Of a stretch of 60,000 nucleotides of DNA, positions 33,360 to 45,488 are shown in pieces. The position numbers and the translations under genes were made by a program. Position 1 is the first letter of the stretch; each line of letters begins with the position of its first letter. The notes below the pieces were generated by a model that saw only the letters and a list, made by a program, of their open reading frames with translations, was not told where the DNA came from and searched no databases. The stretch is from Takakia lepidozioides (taxonomy: Eukaryota; Streptophyta; Takakiopsida; Takakiales; Takakiaceae). The DNA is taken from assembly GCA_030704615.1 (NCBI GenBank), contig CM060734.1:36350042-36410041 (forward strand), in the 5' to 3' direction.

Positions 33360-34346
33360 ATGGCTGTTCGCTTAGCAAAGGCAGTGCCCATGGTGGCACT
33401 GGGAGTGTCCACATGGTATGTGCTTTTCAAAGATTCAGAAGAAGCTATGGCTGGGTTTGGGAAAGACTGTCCTGGGATAGTCTCCTACAGCTGGCGGTTA
33501 GGAACTGAACGAGTTGATAGATTCATATGCATACTGGTTCTGTTTTTTGAGAAGACGATTGCCAGTCACGAAGGACAGTGGATTACCGGTTATATCATGA
33601 CGCTGTTTATGTCAGTGTTTGCGTTCATGGCGGTAGAGGGGTCTCGCTACAGGTCCGGGTGGGTGCTCTCCCTCACCCCATTATTCGCTCTCCTCTTTCA
33701 AGTTCTGGGAATCTCGGTGGTGGTGCCCGCAGCCTGGCTACCCGTGTACTTTCTTTACGGCTCTGGAGATCGTTCAGTTGAGCAAATATGGACTAGGAAA
33801 ATTTCGGTGCAGCGCGTGGTGGCCATAGCCTTCTTCTTGCTATTTGTTCAAATCACCATCTTGGGCATGTTCTTCCCCTTTGAGAGACTGGGGACTGAGA
33901 TCGCAATATTGGGTTTTCAATTCTCGCCCGTGCTGGTCCCATTTCTCTGGTTACCTTTCAGGACCACCGAAAAAACCATGATAATGCGCGGACATAAGGG
34001 AGTCATCGCTCTCCATCTCCTCCAAGCTGGAGCAGGTCTAGTCTGGCAATTGACTGCAATTCTGTATGGGGTGCGAGAGCCAGAACTGCCTTGGAAGGTC
34101 ATCCAGATCCTGCTTTCGTACAAGACACATGAATGGGTCCTCTACTTTCTAATTGTTGATGCACTGGTTCTCTTTCTCGCATTTTCTTACTTATCAGTAG
34201 TGGAAGATGGGATTCTCGTGGGTTTGTTAGTGACTTTGGGGGCGGTGGCTCTGGGGCCCTCGTTTGCCCTATCTGCTTATTTCGTGTATAGAGAACAGCG
34301 AATATCTGAGGCCGTGGTCCAGTTCAATCGGAAAAAGAGTAAATGA
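33360..34346 (+). CDS. Polytopic membrane protein resembling a fungal family
   Basis: 328 codons from ATG 33,360 (GGTATAATGG); an in-frame ATG at 33,234 would add 42 mostly polar residues and is less likely. It is intronless, with about seven to eight hydrophobic segments: residues 5-20, 50-68, 80-95, 105-130, 155-178, 185-205, 225-245, 260-280 and 290-312. FGKDCPGIVSYSWRL, then RFICILVLFFEKTI, then FMAVEGSRYRSGW recall the CP..D..LC.L..FF and LEG-R pattern of uncharacterised integral membrane proteins common in filamentous fungi. Those are often near terpenoid-type gene clusters. The resemblance is from memory. It is the only clean full-length gene in the window. Activity and substrate are unknown. 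It lies between two inverted SINE-like tails. Confidence 0.7.
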   Translation: MAVRLAKAVPMVALGVSTWYVLFKDSEEAMAGFGKDCPGIVSYSWRLGTERVDRFICILVLFFEKTIASHEGQWITGYIMTLFMSVFAFMAVEGSRYRSGWVLSLTPLFALLFQVLGISVVVPAAWLPVYFLYGSGDRSVEQIWTRKISVQRVVAIAFFLLFVQITILGMFFPFERLGTEIAILGFQFSPVLVPFLWLPFRTTEKTMIMRGHKGVIALHLLQAGAGLVWQLTAILYGVREPELPWKVIQILLSYKTHEWVLYFLIVDALVLFLAFSYLSVVEDGILVGLLVTLGAVALGPSFALSAYFVYREQRISEAVVQFNRKKSK

Positions 34347-35234
34347 AGGGCTTCAAAGTGATCAATTCCGATATGTATCAAACAAGTCTCTGTGTATAAG
34401 TGCTTCCAAGCTTGAAAGACTAATTTCCATGAATAAAGTTTTGGAGGATGTGCGGCCCGTAGAGATGGAATGAACTTTCAATGGCCACCGAAAACGTAAA
34501 AGAAACAAAGAGGGCACTAGAAAACGAGGTTTGAAGTGTGGAGTTCCATTTCCCAGCAAAGGAGACCATAGTCAAATCCGACACATTCTATACATGCTAA
34601 CAGCCTTGGCGAAACTGACACTCAGCTTGCACCATGGAAGAATGGTGCAAAGTCAGGCATCTTGATGTGGTTATGCCTATGAAATTACCGTTGCACCATT
34701 GGGGCTCGGGAGGTATGCGGGTGGCAAGCAAGAGAAGTAAGTATAGCCGCGAGGGTTGGAGGTGCCTTTAGGACCAGTTTGCTACAAATGGGTCCAAGTC
34801 TTGGTCTAAAGTGGCCCTTATAGCAAACCTACATGAGGGGACTATACAAGCCGGCCTTTAGTAGCCCTCACCGTGGCACGTCCTAGCACCGTGTGCCTAA
34901 TATGTAAGGCTAGGGCCACTTTAATATTATTTGTATCTATGGGATATGTATCAATAGTTAAATGTACGAATAAATTTCAACAGTGGATATTAGATAATGC
35001 ACATACTGTCGTGTGTGGGACAAAGATTTTTTTTTTAATTGTTTTTAAACATTTAAGAAAAATTCAAGAAAACTAATGATCAGTAGAAATGCTAGTTTTT
35101 CTAGGATATGGGGATGGATGTGCGATTGCAATTCGCATTAATATTGAGTTCTGTGCATACATTTTCAACGACATAGAGAAGAAGTAAAAAAAAAAGAAAA
35201 AAAGAAAAAGAAGAAGTCATGTTCAGATATATTT
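34347..35234. other. Stretch without a recognisable gene
   Basis: 3' region of the membrane-protein gene, then AT-rich DNA. A candidate AATAAA signal lies at 34,433. Confidence 0.4.
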
Positions 35235-35312
35235 CTATTTCTTTTTCTTTTTTTAATAGAAAAGGGAAACACCTGAGAGCGACAGCTCACAAATCAGGCC
35301 CCTTAATAGTGA
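35235..35312 (+). repeat. SINE-like tail, inverted partner of 33,118-33,200
   Basis: TTTTTCTTTTTTTAATAGAA, then GGGAAACACCTGAGAGCGAC, then AGCTCACAAATCAGGCCCCT. Same family as 33,118-33,200 and 58,409-58,602. Confidence 0.7.
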
Positions 35313-36225
35313 GAGGAGAAAATAACGTCTTTCACAGTAACCGCGCCATGGAGGCGTATGAGTGAGACACCGCCAGGACTACATGACAAAGACTATGTTT
35401 CTTGGCAACTTGACATTGATGAATGACATTGTAATATGATGAATTTTGCATGAGAAAAATGACCATAAAGTTTGATGATTGGATGAATTGATGACCACAA
35501 AACATATATAAGTATATAGTATCTTAAAATTTATGAGCAATTTTTTTTGTTTCAATATGTGACGTCATATTTCGAAAAAGCGGCTTCCGCAGAAATATAA
35601 ATGTCTATACTATCTATAAATTAGTGGGCTGTGAAGCCAGATTCCCGCTCCACTAGTGATTCATCTTCCTCAATAGTGAAAGCTAGGTAAGTAGCTCAAG
35701 AAAGTGTGCTAGCACCACCAAAAGACTTTCGACATCCTATCTTGAATCTTCATGACTACGCCTCAACAACTCCGTCGAACTCTCAAACCCATCATTCATC
35801 CACGCATGGATACATCAATTGAAGACCAAAAGACACGTCTGGAGAGCCCAAGCTCCTAGGTTTAAATAGAAATCCTAATCCTCAGTAGACCAGTTAGTTG
35901 GCAAGTGTCCATTGGTTTCCTGAATCTCCAACCAAGTGCCATAATAGATAAGCTCCCAATAAGGCCAACTCTTAAATGAACAACCTGGTATGCCAATAGT
36001 GTTTAGTGCCAAGTAATCCAACACTCAACCTATCATCCATTCATGAGGAATAAGAATCAGACCCTTCATAGGGCTCAAATAGTAAATAGTCATAAATTCT
36101 ATAAAAGCCAAAAATCTCGAAAACAAAAACCATTAAATGTGACAAAACCCATGAAGAAATGGCTGGAAAAAAAATCAATACTAGAATCAATTCTAAATAA
36201 CATCCACAGGCTTCTTTGACGCAAC
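35313..36225. other. Stretch without a recognisable gene
   Basis: AT-rich with no credible coding frame. Confidence 0.4.
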
Positions 36226-36730
36226 TCATATATATATATATATATATATATTGAGAACAGGGGTCTGGCCTTGGAAGCTTTATTTGGAATTATTGAAGGG
36301 AAAAAAATTAAAAACCCTTAGAGTGCCACAAGGCTGCCATGAGGCTGATCGCACGGAGACCATGCCGGATGACTGAGAACAGTATCTGAGAGCCCTTTTC
36401 CTGGGCTAGTGACTACCACCTAAAATCAGAGGCTTATGTCCTAAAATATAGAGTTAACACTCTTTAATAAAGCGGAGTTACAACCGTTTGAGGGAGAGAC
36501 AAAAGCCACGTCGAGTTGAACGTGGACTTAACCAAGACTTGAGGGAAATAGGGTTGGAGCCCTATGGTGATGAGTGAGGGAGAACAGAACGGCGTGCCGC
36601 GGGATGAGAGGCGAGGCAGGGTTGTCAGGAGGTGGAGTAGCATGCAGCGAAGAAAATCTAGCGATGGAAGTGGAGCCTTGCTGCTGAAGACGATTGAGCT
36701 TGCTTCCAGTTGATCTCGGATCTGTCAAAT

Positions 36731-39700
36731 TCAGGGGAGGCTGAAGAGGGGATTTCTGTGTCCCTCCCATGAATGTGGAATTTTATCTGCCCAAAGACAG
36801 GTGAGGTCACTGGAGCATGTGCAAATGAGCCCATTGTGGCCCCAGGTAGCCCTGAAAGTAGCGATGAGTGCTGGCATACGCTCTGGTTTCTTGGTTGCCA
36901 CTGCCCACAGGGAGGCCCAAGCCTTTTTAGCTGCAATTGTCAAGTCAAAGAAAACCAGAGACGTAGTATCTGTTGCAGAGGTGTTTTCTTTGTTGAGGGT
37001 CCAGGCACACCGACTCTTCCATATGTTCCAGAGGACTGACCATCTGAGGGCTTCAAACATTGGACAATCAGAAGCCTTAGTCTTTTGCCCCTGATTGTAG
37101 TTGAGAAGGATGTCTAAGGATCCAAATCTTAAGGTGTCCCAAGATGTGTAGAAGCCTCGAGCCAGAGGCCAGACAATTGAGGGCACCAGACAATGGAGAA
37201 GACAATGCTCTAAAGATTCAATGGTTTGATTGTCACAGCACTGGCAGATGATTGCTTCATTGAATTTGAGGAATTGGCCCACCTTGAGCACCCTATTGGC
37301 CACTTGCCATAAGAAAGCACTTATCTTTGCCAGCTTTGTTTACTCCCAGACCAGAGACCAAATACCTTTCCAGTCTTCCTGGTTGAAGTTCTCGTGACTC
37401 CATCTGCTTTCCCATTTAGCAATGAGAGGTCTGGCACCCAACATGGCTCTATAGCCCTTTTTGGCTGAATAGGAAAATAGTGGGTGTAGTTCATCCTGAA
37501 AGGCCCATTCCCATTCAGATGGGTCCAACTGTAGCGAAGTAATGCTAGAGTTTCCGAAGAGGATAAAGTTCTCCTTACTCAGCCACGCGAGTGTGTTTGT
37601 CCCAGTAGGCTTTGAAGGGTTGAATGTCTTTGTCGGGGACGAAAACTGGCAAATTCTCACTGGGCTGGTATTGGAAGCTGGGAGTGATATGGGTTCCTGG
37701 CTGGTGAGAGAAAGGTGTCCAGAAAGCTCATCTGCTTGGAAGGAAAACCCCTTGAGCAGGATCTGGCCAACTTCTGAAATATATAGAATTTGTAGAGTCT
37801 GTGAGTTATTCATAACCCACTGATTGGCTTGAACGAGTCCTGGGCCAGCTTTTAGAATGAGTTTCCATGGATCTGGGATCGATTGAATGACGAGGGAGAT
37901 TCCAGATTGAAGACGGTTGGCCCCCAGAGCCTGGTAGAGAGATTGAGGTGTGCTTTCCCATAAATCGAAAATCGTGGAGATTCCTCTGGTCTCCCAGCCT
38001 GCCCATCTTTTGGCTGAAGCTCGGTCCGCCGCCGAGAGGTCTGGATTGTTGAGGAAAAGGTGATGCCGAAGGGTTTCATGGAAGGTTTTAGGCTCAAGTT
38101 TCCTCAAGAATGGCCTAAGGCAGTTCCAGGAATTCCAGATTGATGTCCAGAAAGGGGAGCCCAATGATTTATGTTTAAAGCCCTGAAGAAGTCAGCGACT
38201 TGAAGCCAGCCATTGCACCCGTTGCAGAGGAGTGGAGGAGGATATTGTGGTGGAGACCATCCAACAGCCTCCGTTCGGCCCCATGAATCTTGGAATCCAT
38301 TTTCCAAGGAGAGCCTTGATTTGCGTAGCTGGGTCAAGAACACCCAAGCCCCCATCTTTTCTGGCAGGCAGATTTGGGCCCAGGACACCTGAGGTCTTTT
38401 GTTTTGGGTTGAGTTTGCAGCTCCCCAGATGAAGTTCCTAATTAGCTTTTTTGATTTCCTTGAGAAATTTTGAATGAGGGCCCCAGGTTGAAGCAAAGTA
38501 CCAAATACTTGCTAAAATAATCTGGTTGGCTACCAATGCCCTTCCTGTGATAGATAGGTGACACGACCCCTAGTAGGCTAGGTGACGCTTCAACTTTTGA
38601 ATTGTGGGCTCCATCCTTTGTTCCTTAGTGAGATTGATGCCGAAATTGAATTGTGCCCTAATAGTGTGGTAGGCTCACCTTCTTTAAGCCAATGCAGGCC
38701 CAAGTGCTGCCCCCAGGTGGGAGTTGTCCCAATCTCGGATTTCGAGCGGTCCCCTAGTAACAAGGCTTTAGTTTTGGACCAATTGATTCTGAACCCAGAG
38801 ACACTGCAGAAGTGGTTGAGCATGTCTTGTGCCGCTTCTAGCGAGGGGCTATTGGCCTGGACAAGCAAGAAGGTATCATCAACAAACATTGCGTCCTTGA
38901 CTTCCTTCCAGGTGTTGGTTCTTGGGGTTTGAAGCTGTAGGCCTTTCACCTGAGGGTTGCTGTCTAACATGTGCCCGAGAGCATCTGCCACAAACAAGAA
39001 GAGAAAGGGTGCCAGAGGGCAGCCCTGCCTTACCGACCTCTGGAGCTGGAAGGGTTTGGAGAGATGCCCATTAACTATGACTCTGCTTGTTGTCCCTTGC
39101 AGCAAAATCTGAACCCACTGGCAGAAGCCATGGGAGATGCCTGATTTGCGGAGTACTGCCATAAGGAAGGACTAGTCTACTTTGTCAAATGCTTTCTCGA
39201 AGTCTAGTAGCCAAAGGGCCAATGATTGCCCTGTCTTGCTTGCGTAGATATTAGCTTCCTAAGCTAACAGGACATTGTCTAGGATGTACCTTCGTTTGAC
39301 GTAGCCTCCCTGACCCGATCTAATCATTGAAGGGAGAAGTGGTTGGATGCGGATGGCTAGGGCCTACGTTAAGAAGAGTGATTGGCCTGTAGTTGTTGAG
39401 GTTAGCACTATCTCCTTTTTTGAAGAGCAAGGTGATCACTCCCTGATTCATAGCTTCAGGCATGAAGCCTTTGTGCCTTGATGGCGTTTGCCATATCCGA
39501 GAAGTCCTTGACAATGGTCGACCACAAGGATTTTGTAAAATTCCACTGGCATCCCATCAATGCCTGGCGCTTTGTTGTTGTTCATGGCTTTGAGGGCGAT
39601 ATGAAGCTCCTCAGGGGTGAGTTGTTCCTCCAGATTTGCTGAGTCTGCTGGTCGCATAGTTGTGGGGATAGTTTGAAGGCATTCCTCAAGCCTGACCGGG

Positions 39701-41018
39701 TAGAGAGCCTCTAGGATCTGCCTGAACAAGGAAGCAAAGTGGTTGAAGGCTAAGGCTCCCATCTGTTTGGGGTTGGATGATGCGACTCCTGGTATGTCTG
39801 TGTAAAGCTGCGAGATGGCTTGGCTTGCTCTACGGAGCTTCAACTTCTGGAAGAAGTATTTGGTCATTTTCTCTCCCTTGGATGACCTGTTGATCCCTGC
39901 TTGCATCTTAATTTTTTGTTCATGAGTAAGAAGGTGGACATCCATGTTGTGCCTAGCTTCTAGGTAGGTTTGGTAGGTGTGGGCATCGCAGGAACCGGAT
40001 TCTAGCTTCTTTTGGCAAATACTAAGGCACTTTTTGAGAGCCAGAGTTTTCCTTTTTTTTGCGGCTGTCAGATCTCGACTGAGCTCTTGACTGACTTTGC
40101 AGGTGGCAGCTAGCTTGGCCTAGAATCTTCGAATAGGACAAGGTATGTCAATTGCAGCCAATTGCCAGGCAGACTTTAGAGCATCGGTATATGCGGATAG
40201 CCGGAGGTAGGAAGAGTTGAGTCTGAAGATCCCTCTCTCCTCTGGGGTGGGAGAAGGGCAATTTAAGAGTAGCTGAGATTAGGGCGTGATCAAAACCTAG
40301 GGGGATAGGGTCCTGCGGGTCTTAGGAGGCAGCAGGGGATAGAAAAATGGAGGTGTAGAATCTATCAAGTCTGGCCATGCTAAGATCATTGAAATCTCTC
40401 TTGTTTGTCCAGGTGAAGAAGGGATTGGAGCCAGCTGGGTTGTTGGGAGGTCCTTCCATTTCGGTGAGGCTATGTGTCTGGGTTAGAGTGAGCCATGAAA
40501 GTTCCTCCTCCAGGCTGAGGCGATTGGTACCTCTACCCAGTCTGTCCCCTTCATTCTCTACCATGTTGAAGTCGCTTGCAATCACCCATTTACTGATGTC
40601 TTTTTGGTTTGACATGAGATTGGTTAATTTGTTCCAGAGAGCAGCTCTTTCGAGCGAGTCATTGGAAGCATAAATGTTAATAAAGCCTATGGGTTCTGAG
40701 TTGTTGGGGAAGGGAGCAGAATTGGGCTCTAATGGTTTCCCAAATCTCATCTTTGACTAGGAACTGGAAGAGGGTTGGGGAGAGGAGGATGGCCGTCCCG
40801 CCCCAAGTCCCTTCTAAAGAATGTTTCTAGAGGCAGAGGGCTTAGGCCATAATTGATTGGTGAGTTTAAGGATTTTGCAGTGACATAGCTTGTGCTCTTG
40901 GAGGAAAACTATTGCTTGAGTGGGGATGAGGGGGGCGAGCCGAGAGCTTGACTTTTTTCAGGGCCATTTGGTCAGAGCCCAAGCTCCTAATGTTCCAGGA
41001 GGATATGCTAACCTGCAT
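36731..41018 (-). pseudogene. LINE ORF2: endonuclease and reverse transcriptase, frameshifted
   Basis: The start MQVSISSWNIRSLGSDQMAL (41,018) is the N-terminus of an APE-type endonuclease. GFINIYASND, WVIASDFNMVE and ARLDRFY (40,690-40,350) are its later motifs. Reverse transcriptase motifs follow: LTPEELHIALKAMNNNKAPGIDG (39,640-39,560), GVITLLFKKGD with NNYRPITLLN (39,450-39,370), VRQGCPLAPFLF (about 39,030) and MFVDDTFLLV (about 38,890), where the catalytic box is FVDD. CQCCDNQTIESLEHCLLHC (about 37,230) is the zinc-binding segment after the reverse transcriptase. Several frameshifts and stops break the frame (for example near 40,320, 39,500, 39,300, 38,590 and 37,310), so no functional protein can be made. 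Confidence 0.9.
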
Positions 41019-42565
41019 CAAGGGATGGGGACAGGCTGAGGGGTTGAGACTCAAATGATGGCCTGGATGGTAGAAAGCGGAACCTTGTTCTCTTGTCCGA
41101 GGGGACGAGGGAGGGACACCAAGAGAGGCTTGGGGGATTGGGTGGGGTGGGGTGAATGAGTTTAACAAATAGGACTAGGGTGTTAGTTTGACTCTCAAGG
41201 GGATTTCCTGTAATGTCAAGGGGGATGAATCTCAGTGAGCTTTGGAGGGAGGTTTTGAACGATACAGGGGAGGGGAGCGGTGTGGACCCAGCTTGCAGTA
41301 TTTTGGATAGCAGGTGTGGGGGCGGGGGGTAGGGGATCGAGGGCAGTATCTTCCAAGCTTTGTGTCTTAGTGGAGGGGAGAGGGAGCCTGAATGACGACA
41401 TAGGATTTTGCAATTCTTGTTGGTAATGGGTTCAGCTGAGAAACAAAGGAGGGGAATGGAGTGGGAGTGCAGTAGGGGACTTACAGGGCCAGATGGAGAA
41501 GAGAAGGGTGCAGGCGTTGGGGAAGGCAGCTGAGATGACACGTGGAGGCGGGGCTTGAGGGGCTATTGTGAATCCACCGGCGAGTGCTGCGTGAAGAATT
41601 GCGAGATCTGCACTTCGGAGGAGCTAGAGGTTGACAGAGAGCCTTTGGGGTCATAATTTGGCTTGTTGACGTCTTCAATGCGCTTTCGTTCTATCTCTTC
41701 ATTCTGGTCTTCAAGCTCCAAATCCAGTATGGCATTGAGAACCGTGAACGCGTAGCCCAAGGTGTCTTTGGCTCTGGTCAGGGCCTTGCTTGGGATGCAA
41801 GGACCGTCAAAGTGATCCTGCTCAGCCCAGACTCCTGGAAGAGTGTTACCGTTGGAGTTTAGGAGATCCTCATCCATTAGAGCCAATATGTTGGTATTGG
41901 GAGAAAGGTCCTGACACAAGCCACGGAAGGCTTCTATGTAAGAGCCCTAAGTGACCAACGAGTGAGAGAGAAGAGAGTAGAGGGGGAGGTTGTTTTTGAG
42001 ATAAGCATGAATTTTGTTGCATAAGGTGGGAATGGGGGAATTGTCCATAGGGCATTTGGACAGGAAGGATTGAATGTCTTGCATTGAGATCCAAATAGAG
42101 TCAAAGCTCATGTTGTCCCTAGCAGTGATGAGAAATGTTGGATTGGGCTTCCTTCTAAAGATCAGTGGGGTAAGGCAAGTGGCAGCCGGCTCCCCCTTAG
42201 ATGATAGCTGTGAGCAACCTGCCAATGGTAGGTTAGGGAAGGAGCCAAGAGTGGCACAGATTTTCGCTATTGTGGGTTGTGTGCCACCAGGGAAGATCGG
42301 AGAAGTTGTGCTGGAACCTGGTCGACTGGAGGCTTGATGTGGATGTCAGGGCATACTTTCCCCTTGCCTTTCGCCTGTTCTAATTCCCAAGAGATGATTT
42401 GGGGTATTGGGAGTGGGGTTGGTGCCTCTGGAAGGGATGCTGGAAGATGTGCTTTGAGAATGCTTGATGAAGATGAGCCTTGGATACTTGCCGCCTCGAA
42501 TTCTGGGTTGAGTGGTCCTAAGCCTTTCCTTACTTTAGAAGCCGATGTTAAGGTAGCTTCCACAA

Positions 42566-43837
42566 TCATGGGGTCGATGATTTGTCTCCTTTTCTTAGCA
42601 GGTGGGGAGGTTGAAATCTGGTTGATCGCTGAGTCCCATTGTTGGTAGGAATGAACTTTCGCCTGCAGCAGGCTAGCATCCTGCAGAGGGATAGGGTGAA
42701 AGAAGGAGCTGTGTTGATGGTTGAGGGGAATCTGGTGGCGGGGAATAGTGGCTGGAGCAGATTTTTTAATAAGAAAGATCTTCCAGGCTCAGCTTGATTG
42801 TTGAGCTTTGTGTTCTTCTTGGCTTGCAGGCATTGTGCCTTGCGGTGCCTTGATTTTCCACAGCAATAACAGGCCAAAGCCGACGTGTCCTCGGACACTT
42901 TAACTGAGAAGAAATTGCCCTGATTGTCGATAGGTAGCCTGATGAAAGCTGGTAATAATTTGTCATTAGGTATGAGCACCACAATCTTGGCAAAACCATT
43001 CTCATGAGCCCTTGAGGAAATTGTTGCTCCCCTCCATTGTGGTCGTTGTCTCAGGTTTGAAAGACACATACTAGGATTGAAAACTGCCAAGCAACCAAGA
43101 AATGCTCCAAAGAAATTCCCAATCGCAGGAAGGCTGAATAAGTATTGATCGGGAATGTAAGGGAGCGATATGATCCTTGGACTCCAGATTTTGCCATTCC
43201 TGTTGCCCATGCATTTAGACCAAGGGAAAATGTTGACGTTGAGTCCATGCAGTTGAGGGTTGAACACGAGTGCTCTATCAGCTGCTTCCTTGGAGTCAAA
43301 GATGATGGAAAAGAATCCATTACCTCTAGCATGGCAGAAGTGATGAAGCAGGTCACCAGATCCTCCAAAATGGCGAATTGCCCAATCCCTTGCTTGATTT
43401 CTGCTCACTCGTCTGCCTGGGAAGTGCAGAAGGACCCCTTTGGTTTCGATGTGCTCTACATCAGACTCTATCTGGCTGAGCTCCACTGGAACTAGCAGGT
43501 CATCTTCCTTCATAGCAAGCTGCAGGGCCTCCGCGTCACTGAGGGAATCTCCCGAATTGTCTGAAGGCGGGCTGTCTGGAACGGAAGACTGGAAGTCTGG
43601 GTTCCTTGTTGCATGAGATCCCTGGTAGGTGGGCAAAGAGGGGAGTCCCAAAGCATCGTGGACTGAGGAATGAGGTCTCTTAGCTGAACGATGGGAGATG
43701 AGTCCCATGGAGTGATTTTGATGTGCTATGAAGAAGCCAGTTCCAGTCGAGGGGTGGAGCCAACGGGGATCTGTGAACCTTGGAGGCCCCGATCTGGCTG
43801 GAGCAGAGCTGAAAGCTTTGTTGAGAAAAGGTGCCAT
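42566..43837 (-). pseudogene. LINE ORF1: RNA-binding protein with CCHC zinc knuckle
   Basis: Begins MAPFLNKAFSSAPARS at 43,837. A DUF4283-like region follows at about 43,430-42,950 (LLHFPGRRVSRNQARDWAIR, then ALVFNPQLHGLNVNIFPWSK). A knuckle CYCCGKSRHRKAQC (CX2CX4HX4C) lies at about 42,870-42,830. In plant L1 elements ORF1 binds the element RNA in the particle. The frame to 42,566 probably shifts after the knuckle. Serine- and proline-rich frames at 42,569-41,008 look like the displaced C-terminal part. The start lies only 44 bp inside the CACTA insertion point, so the insertion separated ORF1 from its 5' region. Confidence 0.8.
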
Positions 43838-44339
43838 AGAGGAAGAGGGAAAGATTGAGGTGAAAGAGTAGAAGGAGGGTACACTACAACAGATGAGCGT
43901 TTTTATGACTGCACATATGACTATTTTTTCAGTCCTATATGCGTTCATGACTACATCACTCTGTAGTGAAAAAAGCCATGTCATAGCGACTAGTCTTTAG
44001 GACTGCATTTTGCAAGTCATAGCCGTGACTGCGTGCGTGGCACCTGGAGTCATGCATAAGAGAGTGATGTAGTTACAACTCTATGACTTACATATGACTA
44101 ACTATATGACTACATTGTCTGATGAGCGTTGCCTACATGGAGAGGCTTTAGAGGAACACGTGCACCACTGCACAAGTGACACGTCACGACACCTGTTGCA
44201 CTTCAGATGTGACATGTGGCACTTAGACATAATATATGACTAGCATATATGGCAGGGTTTATGCCACGTGTCATCAAGAATGTCTCTGAAAATAATTTAA
44301 TAGTTATATTTGTAATTTTAAATTCTTAAATTTATATTT

Positions 44340-44420
44340 TATTTTTGAAAACAGGGGATAGCAGCTTGGAAAATTTTAAATGGTATTATTGTTTAATTTA
44401 ATAATATTATACAAATAAAA
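44340..44420. repeat. GAAAACAGGGG-type dispersed repeat
   Basis: GAAAACAGGGGATAGCAGCTTGG resembles GAACAGGGGTCTGGCCTTGG (36,256) and GAACAGGGGGATTGTAGCCC (50,341). At 36.2 kb it is the LINE 3' end on the minus strand, so this may be a short LINE-tail fragment. Confidence 0.4.
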
Positions 44421-44726
44421 ATAGATTAAATGATTTAAACTCTTCATTACATGGTGAAATTCTGATATAAAAACAGGATGGACCCCTCTTGCATACCAGC
44501 AACCACAAGGACATTCAAAATAGACAAATACAGGGGAATACATACCGTGTAAATTATATTACAAAAATCCAAATGAGACCAATGTCCCAATGGACACCTC
44601 AAAGGCCACAAGGTCCAAAAATCCATGCCTGAAAAGGTTCAGTAAGCAAAAAATAAGCAAGCCCACACATGGGCTGAATTGTTGTAATACTAGTTTGTTC
44701 TGGTGCTACTAGAATCAAGGACCCTG

Positions 44727-45002
44727 TTAAACAGTGCAATACTTACGGCCGATTTGATAAGAGGGAAAAACAGGGTGAAATGTGTTGAAGAAGGTGCCTT
44801 GATTAACAGTGCCTGATTTGATCAATTGTGCTGCTGCTGCTGCGGCTTCCAGTTGACCATCTACCCATGCAGGTTTCTTGTACCTATCCTTCCACATGGA
44901 ATCATAGGTAATATGGAGCTTGAAATCCGGCCCTCTTGGATGAATCTGGACCCACACATCTATCCCTGTTCCTTCAGCTATCCATGCCCCTGCACAAATC
45001 AT
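44727..45002 (-). pseudogene. Copy of the PPR-gene leader
   Basis: The minus frame contains VWVQIHPRGPDFKLHITYDS, then KKPAWVDGQLEAAAAAAQLIKSG. The same text precedes the PPR genes at 27.0 kb (plus) and 46.75-46.9 kb (minus). A shorter copy lies at about 45,361-45,450. Whether it is translated as an N-terminal part or is only a conserved 5' region is unclear. Confidence 0.6.
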
Positions 45003-45488
45003 GCATACATCCTCGCCTTGCTGCTAGCAGCTGACAATGACAGCCTAGAATTGCTTGAGCAAACACCCCAACCCTACTTATCACACTAGTTCCTATGCTG
45101 ACTTGCGTCTGCTTCCAACAGACATTCACCTTTTGCCTCGATTGTTCCACCATTGACTGAGGTCGGGATCGTATTCATCCTAGAGCTTCTCCTCGAGTCT
45201 CTGTTATATATTTATTGATACTTTCATGTCGACCACATTGGCAGTAACATGTCAAAATCACTCCAAAACTACCATAGATCCACCAACGAGCTAACTTGTA
45301 GAATTCAACATTAAAATTTAGGGACGACTCTGATAGCAGGGGAAAACAAGGTGAAATATGTTGAAGAAGGTACCTTCATTAGCAGCGCCTTGTTTTATGA
45401 ATTGTGCTGTTGCCGCTGCTGTTTCCAGTTGACCATCTACCCACTTGTAGCCGCTGTGAGATGTGCGCAAGGTGCGATTCCTAGTCTT

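Noticed and set aside
37542-37823. Plus-strand frames within the LINE (also 38,582-38,932 and 42,277-42,648)
   Set aside because: They are antisense shadows of the minus-strand LINE ORF1 and ORF2.
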